A program made the position numbers and the translations under genes. The notes below the pieces were generated by a model that saw nothing but the letters and a program-made list of their open reading frames with translations, was not told the DNA's origin and searched no databases. Below, in pieces: positions 12,751-22,000 of a stretch of 42,153 nt of DNA. This DNA comes from Phallusia fumigata (lineage: Eukaryota; Chordata; Ascidiacea; Phlebobranchia; Ascidiidae), in assembly GCA_008931825.1 (NCBI GenBank), contig QXVZ01010866.1, positions 3,314-45,466 of the forward strand, written 5' to 3'. Numbering within the stretch: the first letter of the stretch is position 1; the number at the start of each line of letters is the position of its first letter.

Positions 12751-13128
12751 TAAGCAAGCAAATCACACACATTCTCTTGTTTCTCAACCAACAGCTTTAG
12801 GCTGGCAACAAAACCAGCTCTCCGCTTTAGGCTAATCCCCGTAAAGACCGGCAAGTAACAATGGGTTTGGCTAGTCACCATCCCAAACATGTATTTAAAT
12901 CAGAATAAAGTGAAAACAAACATCCTGATCCAAAAGCTTTTCATACCTGTATTACGGGTAACACCCCTTCATATATTGGCCCCAGGCTGTAAAAACATAT
13001 CCTGTATTACATTCAGAAAGCTGGGTTGGATTTTTACATCTGCACGAATATAAACTTAAAACAGTGTTGCCAACACTTTTTTTCACTAGGAACTTCAGTT
13101 GTAAAAATATAAATTTAGATTGGTCATT

Positions 13129-13248
13129 TTAAAAGTGATTCCATGTCTGGGGAACAAATAAGTTTGTGATCGAGCTTCCCAACACACTGACATGTCCCTT
13201 AATGTCACTGGGACTATCTTCAGGAGGCAATTTAACAGATATCAATTC
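13129..13248 (-). CDS. Possible further exon of the LRP-like relic
   Basis: On the - strand a good acceptor (TTTCTTTGCAG) precedes an open stretch beginning ELISVKLPPEDSPSDIKG and reaching a TAA after 39 codons, in the phase expected after the EGF-like exon. It might also end at a GTCAGT donor near 13191. It contains no cysteines, so it is not the missing half of the EGF module, and I do not recognise it. Weak call, made from context. Confidence 0.2.
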   Translation of the reverse strand, partial: ELISVKLPPEDSPSDIKGHVSVLGSSITNLFVPQTWNHF

Positions 13249-13747
13249 CTGCAAAGAAAACATGTCTGAGATAAGAAAAATGGCTTTATAAGACTATAAA
13301 GGCAAGGGTAGACTAATGGTTCCAAACCAAAACCTAACATTACTTCACTTCTTGTCTAGTAGGAAAGGAGGAATGAAAAATTCCAAAATAAACAAAGCAG
13401 GTAATGCATCACGGGAGTAGCCTAATGCTTTGTACAGCTGACGTTAGCAATTTGGGTAGGAGTTTGCAAAGTGCTGTAGTCAAACGTCCAAGCTGATTTA
13501 CTACCCATATGTTTTTAAATTACGCTCTTGACAATATATTGCACTTGTGCATAAGTAACTGACACATGCAAAACAGCAAACACCCGTTAAACCAATTAAA
13601 AGTTTTTGTGACTGCAAATGAGGGAAATATAATAACTGTAAAATATTATAGACTTCCTATTCTGAAAAGTCTCACTTAAAATCTTAAAACAGACCCACCT
13701 TCACATTTTTGTGTGAAGTAATTCAGATCATATCTTGAACCGCTTAC

Positions 13748-14651
13748 AGCCGAGTCCTTCACTGCTGGACTGAGGACGCACAGATGGTCGCATCCACCGT
13801 TTTGGTTCGCACATGGGTTGTCAACTGTGAAAGTAGTACATCTTTATTTGGTTGGATGGTTTGTAATCCTAAAATTGCAAGTAAATTTTAACATCAACTA
13901 CTTTGCTTTATTTTGACAAAGAAAGTGCTCAATATTAGACTCTGAAACAATTGAAACAAAACTGAACAAAAAAACTGTTCTTTAAAAGAATGTGAGTAAC
14001 TGTTGATAAGCTGTAAAACATGATTGCAGCCACCTTCTGTCTTCGCATTACAATTTCCCAAAGTGTTATTCTCTTACAGAAGGGGTTAGCAACCTCTGGC
14101 AAGCCCAGCGATTTACGAGTTCACATTTCAACAAATTTGGCGAGCCAAGTTTTGCAGCTTCTCTATTTTAATGCAGTGTCATCATAAACACATCATGCAA
14201 AGCTATCACCTTTGGGAAATAATTTGTAAACTGGCTGCATTTAAAAGGTTGCCAACGCATGTCTCACAGTAATCATAAATTGCATCAGTAAATTTTGCAT
14301 AAAACTTTAAATCACCAGGCAAGAGTTAATAAAGTTAAAATTGAAAAATCCAAAAAAGTTTTTTTTAATCGATATCTTCATTTGTAGGTGGTTGTAAACT
14401 CATTTCTTAAATGTAAAACAACAACCTAATGATAACAAAACTGTTGTAACTTTGTGATAATTTTTACAACAACACACACTTTACCTTTTGGTTGATGAAG
14501 CGGACAGTAGGCTTGCATGTTCTAGGACCCGTCAATTTTGTGAGTGCACGGAAGGCCCATTTTCATCCAATCAATGATGTAAACATGGTGTTCAAACAGG
14601 GTGATTTCATAGGGGTGAGGGAGATTTGTGCTTCCAGAAAGTATTGTTCGC
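13748..14651 (-). pseudogene. Relic of an LDL-receptor-related (LRP) gene: YWTD-propeller exon plus EGF-like exon
   Basis: On the - strand, exon 14651-14485 follows a strong acceptor (pyrimidine tract, CCAG). It reads RTILSGSTNLPHPYEITLF, then EHHVYIIDW, which matches the last blade of an LRP beta-propeller (LRP1-type: ...LTLFEDYVYWTDW), with YWTDW changed to YIIDW. The blade then loses about a dozen residues and has an in-frame TAG, but the frame goes on as ...PLHQPK and ends in a phase-1 donor (GTAAAG). Exon 13824-13748 starts in the matching phase and reads VDNPCANQNGGCDHLCVLSP, the first half of the EGF-like module that always follows such a propeller in LRP proteins, then a GTAAGC donor. 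The order, phase and family logic are right. The stop and deletion suggest a decayed or transduplicated fragment. The second half of the EGF module was not found. Confidence 0.55.
14077..14262. mobile_element. Degenerate hAT-like element copy 1
   Basis: The left end CAGAAGGGGTTAGCAACC and a right part ending near GGTTGCCAACGCATG suggest a short, decayed element. Its right half resembles 14805-14917 (ATAATTTGTAAA, then GGTTGCCAAC). No target duplication was recognised, so the edges are approximate. Confidence 0.4.
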
Positions 14652-14804
14652 CTGGAAAAAATGTTATGGGGTTATAGTTCTAATGAAAACCATCTGTGCC
14701 TTATGACATGGGTAGGCATGATTGTTCATAGCATACCAAGTGTTTCAAAACTTCATATTCCAATGCATCTTTTCCACCAAATTATGCGAATTAAGATTTT
14801 ACAG

Positions 14805-14917
14805 ATTCAAGGCAGAAACATAAAGCAGTGATGTCATAAACATGGCACACAAAGCCATCAATCATTTGACATAATTTGTAAAATGGCACTCTGCATTCAA
14901 CAGGTTGCCAACCCCTG
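14805..14917. mobile_element. Right-end fragment of the same hAT-like element, copy 2
   Basis: Related to the right half of the copy at 14077-14262 and ending GGTTGCCAACCCCTG, the reverse complement of a typical hAT start. The left end was not found. The LRP-like exon at 14485-14651 lies between the two copies. Confidence 0.4.
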
Positions 14918-16427
14918 CCTTATGATGTTTGTTTATTTACATTAAAACGCCATGTTGCAGAAATGACTTAAGTTTTACCACGGGCGGAGGTGAAGAAATG
15001 CTTACCATCACACAGTCCCAAACATTAGGATACTAATCCTAAGTCATTGCCATGTTTGTAAAAAATCGAATGCACGCAATGCAACTCTTCTACATTGCAA
15101 AACAGCAATGATACTGAGGTCATCACCACCTAATTTTATTCAGCGAAATGTCCGCCTTGCTGCACCGCAGAAATGCCCGTTTATGTGTGAAATAGCAGCC
15201 TGTTACCAACCACTAAGCATTGCATCCTTTGTGTCATAAAATCGTCCACTCCCTCATGGCAGGTCATTTTGCATTTAGGGCAAAACAGTCAGTGTTAATA
15301 CACGTATTTGCAGCTGTAAAGGTAAGTACTTGACCGATCATGCTAAAATTTTGAACAAACAATGAAAAGCACCCTACATATGTACATTTCAAATTTCCTG
15401 ACATGGATTTGCCATATTAAAGTTCCTACATAACTGACTTTTGTTTTACTGTTGTCTTTTTTGAGCCGGCTTCCTGTTCGAACTGAAACTGTTTGTTACC
15501 CCTTAATAAACCCCAAAAGGCACAGTTTTGTAACTGTTTTATTCAATTATGCCAGCTAACTTCGCAGATGGGGACCAATAATTACGCTTAACAGAAATGA
15601 AACTTCAGAAAAATAACTTCGCAAAATATTAAAGTGACACATTTATGTTGCACAATAATGAGTGAAAATTAAGTCTAGGTCTAAACAGACCAATATTAGT
15701 TACCCTCATACCTCCTTCCTTTTAAACCCTCCTCCCTCACTTTCTGGGTGTGTTTGATATTTCAGATTTTCTTCGTCTAACATCTGTTGACTTGTTTCAC
15801 TCTACCACAAAAAAGTTTGAGTAATCATACATTGAAGTGTATGCCAAACAACAAACACCTCTCAGCTTCATACCCTTGTTCACACGTTTGTATAAATAAG
15901 CAAAGCAAAAATCCACTAAAGAATTTTTAATGTCACCTTGAATGAGCAGTTTCTTGCTCAAAAAAAAAACAAGAAGACAAGAAAGAAATTTTGAACTCAC
16001 AACGTAACGAGCCAAAGTTCAACTTTTGTAATTTTTATTATTTGATTGTTTTTTTATCATTAATTAATGTCACAACGTAACCACTCAGCATTAGGTGAAA
16101 CAGAAAACAAATTGTGTTGTTGCCCTGCTGCGCCTGTGAATGTATCAACACAAAGTTCAGTCTAACTGTACACATATGCTTACATGCCGTTTTGGATAAA
16201 ATAATGTCATTTCATTTACCCATTTTAAATGGCAAATTTTGACAAATCTGTTTGGATTTAAATCAATAGGATTTCGATAATCCACTTTAAACATCCCTAG
16301 TCTTACATTTTGAAAAACAGAAAATCTAAAAAATTGTTTGTTCAGAATGCTGCTTTGCAAGGTAATACCTTTGCAAGTGTTACAAGCATTTTTTGTGTTT
16401 TTTTTCAAATTTATTACTATTGCACAT
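14918..16427. other. Intergenic DNA, nothing recognised
   Basis: Contains short A- and T-rich runs. I searched the - strand for more LRP modules upstream of the relic and found none that hold up. Confidence 0.45.
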
Positions 16428-16934
16428 TGGGCCTACCATATTTTTATCTTTAAAAAAGAGGGTATATCACAAAAGTCTAACAGTTTCAACAACTACCAAT
16501 ACAACTTTGTCATTTCGGTGAAATCGAAAACACAGAAAAATGTAAAGTTTTTATGCATTAGTGGGCAATATTTAAAGTCATTTAGCGCAGTGTTTCTTAA
16601 CGTTTGCAAAGCACTGTTCTATTTCATACAATGTCATGTGCATTGAAGTATGACTGCCACTGCCAGTTTATTCTTTTTCTGCTGAAGCTATGAGGACAAA
16701 GCATTGGTAGTCAGGGCTGTTGCAAAAGTTGTCTGTGCAAAAAAAATTTGGGAAATGTAAATCCCCGCAAAAAATTTTAAAAAACATCCTATTCGCAAAA
16801 ATTAAACTTTCCCATCTGGGAAATATATTAAGTAAAAACAGGAAATGCATGTGGACATTTGGTCACTTTTTTAAGTTAGTTTATCTCCAAAAAGGAGGAT
16901 ATGTCCTCCTAAAAGATGACATACGGTAGGCCTA
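16428..16934. mobile_element. Longer relative of the 6601 element
   Basis: The ends TGGGCCTACCATAT on the left and ATACGGTAGGCCTA on the right form imperfect inverted repeats clearly related to those at 6601-6972. The flanks ttgcacat and tgcaacat are alike but need an indel to match, so the target duplication is degraded. The interior is AT-rich and has no transposase frame. Confidence 0.6.
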
Positions 16935-17195
16935 TGCAACATGTAATACTTACTTGACTTTTGTGTACTTTTTCTGACAAGGACAGGTATGTTAGGTGAT
17001 ATATTTTCTGCAACCAACAAAAAATTGGTAAACAAAACATTACCAAAAATAATATGTAACAAAATGAAAACAACATTTCACACGCTTTGCAATCAAAAAC
17101 TTCTCCACTATTGCTCTGCTTTTACTGATTTAGTAAAATATCTTTTATTCTTAATGTGTCATCAATTGTTACCTTATTGTGATGTCACACAATCC

Positions 17196-17644
17196 GATAG
17201 ATGCAGGAAATTCCACACTTAACCGCTGGAGGCTGTATGGATTTTTACCGATATCTTTCCTATTTTTTTTAACGATTTTTTACTAATCCCGACCCCCTAA
17301 CCCAAAATCACTTCCACAAATAGCAAAAATTTCGAGTTTTCTCAAAATAAATGCATTAAATTCCGTATTTGCAGTAATAAAGGACCAGGCCTGTTCTTGT
17401 GCGAGGTGGGTGATTTTTAATTGTGTATTCAACCGTGTTGCATGTGGTTTATTTAATGTTGCAAATACGGAAGATAATGCATTTTAATGAGTTTAAACTT
17501 GTAAATTTTGTTACCAACGTTCACAGTTGGTGATACTGGGTTCAGGGGTTGGGGATTAGTCATGAATAAAATTAATTTACAACATTCACCACAAAAATAC
17601 ATACCGCCTCCAGCGGAAAAAGTAAGAAATTTCCTGAATCTATC
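17196..17644. mobile_element. Foldback (long inverted repeat) element
   Basis: Nearly the whole 450 bases form an imperfect palindrome. GATAGATGCAGGAAATTCC and CCGCTGGAGGC on the left pair with GCCTCCAGCGG and GGAAATTTCCTGAATCTATC-like sequence on the right. Inner pairs include ACTAATCCC/GGGATTAGT and CCGTATTTGCA/TGCAAATACGG. No frame of note. Probably a foldback MITE; the edges are by eye. Confidence 0.6.
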
Positions 17645-17710
17645 CACCCAAAGTTAAGTCCCCGTGAAAGCATTCTGGTGTTAATCCTGACCCTGATTTC
17701 TAAGTAGACT

Positions 17711-17845
17711 TTGAATTTCTTGATTAAGGTTAAAAACGCATTTTAAAACTTTCGACCAAAACGAACAAATGCGTAAAATTCTGAGTTAAGTCCAATTTTA
17801 CAACGGTTTTCTTCGGTTTGATATGAGTTTACTTTGCTGGTTAAA
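17711..17845. repeat. Dispersed repeat, copy 1
   Basis: Related in direct orientation to 41575-41720. Shared pieces in order: TTCTTGATTAAGGT, an ACCAAAAC stretch, ATGCGT, and finally TTCGGTTTG followed by ATATGAGTTT here and GTATGAGTTT there. Confidence 0.5.
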
Positions 17846-18200
17846 TATTTTTAACTTACTTAATTGGCATTTAATTTTATGGTTAACTTTTTAAAATCAG
17901 GATTCTGTAAAAATTTTTAGGGCAGCCCTGCACAGGATATTAAGAGTGCCCCAACCCAAAACATGACGTTTTTTTTGTGACAAAAACGCTTGACCCGAAA
18001 ATCGGATTTTGGCTTAAGATTTTAGGATTAACACACGAAAAGGCATTTACTAAATTTGGGTTCCACAGAATTAAGTGTTTGTAAGTAAATTTTTTATTAT
18101 TAAAAACGTTTCTCGCAGACAATAAAAATGTAATTTGCAGGTATTTTAAAACGTTAGTGCGATATGCACTAAATTGTATGGTAAAAGTAAGAAAATTGTT

Positions 18201-18640
18201 GTAATTATTAAACCTGATGCAGCTCTAATGTGTTTTTAAACTCAAGCGTGCGCAGTAATAATGCGAGCAATCATTTATCTCCTATTATTGTACAAATACA
18301 ATTAATCTGTTGTTGCGAAAACGTAACGATGATATCTAAATGCTCGTCCGGCAAATTAACATTAAAAACACACACGATTCGGCCTCCTGTGAAGGTGACG
18401 TATCAAAAGTGGGAAAATTTTGGTAATTATTAAACCTGATGCAGCTCTAATGTGTTTTAAATTCAAGCGTGCTAAGTAATACGGCGAGCAATCAAGTCAT
18501 TTAACTCCCATTATCATCATCATCATTATAGAAACATAATTAATTTAAAATGCTCGTCTCACAAACTAACATTAAAAATACGCACGATTCGGCCGCCTGT
18601 GAAGGTGACGTATCAAATAGTTAAAATTGTAAATACATAT
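18201..18640. repeat. Tandem duplication of about 220 bases upstream of gene B
   Basis: Unit 1 starts at 18201 and unit 2 at 18423. Both begin GTAATTATTAAACCTGATGC or one base less, share CAGCTCTAATGTGTTTT, a CGAGCAATCA stretch and AATGCTCGTC, and end GGTGACGTATCAAA. They lie about 450-890 bases before the gene B start. The TGACGTA core resembles a CRE/ATF site. Confidence 0.75.
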
Positions 18641-19092
18641 TTACCGAAAAAGCATTAGAATAGCATGAAAAACAAATTTTGTAAAAGGCGATAACAAAAG
18701 GGTAAGGAACAGATTAAGTTTATCAGTTAAAATAGACGATTGTTGAGGTGCTAACGTACAACAGACATATACCGTCATAAGAGCAGTACTGTACAAGGGT
18801 TATTATAGATGCCGATGCGTATATATCGACTGATTATGTATTGTGAATATCACACTTAGTATTCACTAACCCTTGATGTGGGTGGATTTCCTTTTTTTCA
18901 TAGTGACTTGTAGTATTCGTTTTTACAAGTTAGTTGTACACATACAGAAAATATTAAAAAAGCACAGGATCTTCCAAAATCGAATGTACACACAAAGACG
19001 CACCAGCGCCCATTTATACATGATATGCATGGTTTCTACAGATTTTGATTTAAAAAAAATTGTGTTCTGGAGGTTCTGTCACCGGTTAACAG

Positions 19093-22000
19093 ATGGCGGG
19101 TCATTTTGATCAACCACGTGGTAAGTGACCATAGCATGTTTCACTTTGTGTTGCCTTTGTACATAATTATTTGACAAGTTATGTTATACATAATACTGCC
19201 AAAAACAATTTAAACTACTTTTACAGCTGTGCAGATCGCAAGGTTGGCTGACAAAAATAAGATCGTAATTGATCGCAACGCGATTGGCCATTTGTTAAGC
19301 AACCCAGAAGTAAAACATGCTCCAATTTGCATTTATTCTATAACTGGCCCAATGAGAACAGGAAAGTCCTTTCTTTTGTCACTTATGCTCCGGTTTCTCG
19401 ATCACAAATCCGAAAATAAGGTTTGCAATTTGGTAATAACTTTTTCCGACATTTTCCCTGTTTTTACGCCCTCGCTTGATTCAAAAGGGAGATTGGCGAA
19501 ACGACAAAGAAGCCAAACTTGACAGCGGTTTTAAATGGAAAAGAGGAGATGATGGACATACTCAGGGAATTTGTATTTGGAGCAAACCATTCTGGCTGCA
19601 TTTGGAAAACCATGGAAAAGTATTACTTTTTTTCAAACGATGACAGCTTCGGACAGTTTAGTAAAAACGCATTAAAACTATTTGCTCTAATTTCAGAAAG
19701 TTTTAATGAATGTAGCGGTGTGTGTACAGATAGTTCGTAGATCCCCCCAAAAAAACATTAACCATATTTAGCCTACCTTACAAAAAGTCTGGATACGTCA
19801 CTATAAGGGGACGACACACATATCTGCAGACCCGTGCCAGTAAAATATGGAACATGCCCGCCAAATTGCCATGGCTATTGGTAAAATAAGAATTTATAAC
19901 TGTGACGTTGGTCATATTCCACCACGAGAAAAAAGTTACGTTACCAGTAGGACGTCTTTTTTGAAGTGATTTACTTTTATGTTGTCATAAAATTTCCTTT
20001 ATTTCTGTGTTTTCCAGGTTGCTGTTTTCCTCATGGACACTCAGGGCATGTTTGACGAACGCACTACAGACGACGGCAATTCGCTTCTTTTCACTTTGAG
20101 CTTGTATCTTAGTTCTTATCAAATTTACAACTTGGACAAAAACATAAATGCAAACGACCTGAACGGTTTGAAGGTATTACTAGCAACAGTTTGTCTGGCT
20201 AAGCCAGTGGTTCCAAAGGGGAGGAATTTTATGAATTTCCTTATCCACAATATAGTAAAGTTACTAATGAGAAGTGTAGTATTTTTTAGTAGATCAGTGG
20301 TTCCAAATCTTTAAATATTACGTATGTCACTTCTTGCCCAGTAGAGAAGAAATAAAAAGCTTTGGCAAGAAAATCTTTCGTTTTGTTTTAGACGTTTTGC
20401 GAGTTTTTTGAGAAGCTTCTAGCAAACAGCGAAGGACTGAAACCGTCCCAGGTAAGACCTGCCGAAGGGAAGCGAATTTCAAGTCCCTTCTCGATCTTTT
20501 ACTACAATCCGAAAAAATGCTAAACTAACATTTATGACAGGGCAACTAAAAAGAGTTTTCATTCAAGAACAAAAAGCTGATATCAGTGGATTTTTGTAGT
20601 AAATATCCAAGTTTACCACTGAACGTTGGTCAAAACTATTATATTTTACTTCCTGTATTGATGCCAGGAAACGTTTACCACGTGTTTGCTCGGTTTGTTA
20701 ATTTTTTTAAATTATATAATTTCCGTATTTCATAGTCGCTGCTGTTTGCAATACGGGATTACCAAGGGAAACTTGAACGTGGCAACAAAGGAGGCGAAAT
20801 GTTTCTGGAAAACAGAGACAAAGGGGCATCACAAGAATATAAGTTGAAGTACGATACCATCAAAAACACATTTGATAAAACAGAATGCGCTCTTATGCCA
20901 CATCCTGGAAGCCTTGTTACTGAAAGCGAGGCTGGCGATCTCAAACTTGGCGGTAAGTCGGCGTCAAGACTCGTTATAGTGCTGTATTAGAATACGTAGG
21001 ATTTTAATCCATAACAAACAAATGCAATTTAAATTGCGATAAGCAACTTTCATCACGAACAAAATAAAAATTACGAGTACATGTGCATAATGCCGTCGAA
21101 TGAGTCCGGACCAAAACGCTGGACCTATTTGTGACGAAGTTTTAGAAATGAACATATTTTAGGCGCTACAATTCTATTAACCTGTTTGGATTGGTCTTAT
21201 TACAAAAAAAATTGTTCGGGGAAATTATTGGAAACCACTTTTTTATGGAATGTACAAAGGATCGGCTTCGTTTGTAGACACAGCTGTATTTGAATAAGTG
21301 GTTTGAAAAATAATATTTCTGACTTTTTCTGTCTTAGACATCACTGATAAATTCTTAAGCGTCTGCGATGAGATTTTCAGGAAGATTTTTGAGGTTCCCA
21401 AGGTGAAAACATCAAACGGACATCTCTTGACAGGAGAAGACGTTGCCAACCTGTCATATTCTGTGGCAAGCCTTATTGACCTCAACAAANGCCGAAGGGA
21501 AGCGAATTTCAAGTCCCTTCTTGATCTTTTACTACAATCCGAAAAATGCTAAACCAACATTTGTGACAGGGCAACTAAAAATAGTTTTCATTCAAGAACA
21601 AAAAACTGATATCAGTGGATTTTTATCCTGGATTTTTGTGGCAAATATCCAAGTTTACCACTGAACGTTGGTCAAAGCTAATATATTTTACTTCCTGTAT
21701 TGATGCCAGGAAACGTTTACCACATGTTTGCTCGGTTTGTTAATTTTTTTAAATTATATAATTTCCGTATTTCATAGTCGCTGCTGTTTGCAATACGGAA
21801 TTACCAGAGCGAACTTGAGTATGGCCACGAAGGAGGCAAAACGTTTCTGGAAAACAGAGACAAAGGGGCATTAGATGACTATAAGCGGAAGTACGCTGCC
21901 ATCCGAAAGACATTTGATAAAACAGAATGCGCTCTTATGCCGCATCCTGGAAGCCCTGTCACTCAAAGAGAGGCTGGCGATCTCAAACTTGGCGGTAAGT

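Larger units (their letters stand above)
11185..13128. other. Non-coding region after gene A
   Basis: 3' untranslated sequence of gene A and intergenic DNA. It holds the candidate poly(A) signal and the CTCF-like motif at 12737. The longest frame (12311-12616) has no recognisable content. Confidence 0.5.

Noticed and set aside
12707..12770. Possible - strand exon after CTTGCTTAG
   Set aside because: Short, arginine-rich frame with no phase partner in the LRP relic; the same bases are better explained by the CTCF-like motif, itself weak.
20205..20312. Two CAGTGGTTCCAAA copies in intron 4 of gene B, resembling hAT ends
   Set aside because: They are in direct, not inverted, orientation and no target duplication was found.
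21287..21298. TATTTGAATAAG, equal to the 3' part of the Ciona spliced leader, also at 22330 and 23636
   Set aside because: It lies in duplicated intron 6 sequence, lacks the GT donor directly after AAG and shows no Sm site or snRNA-like fold, so a chance match is likelier than a spliced-leader RNA gene.
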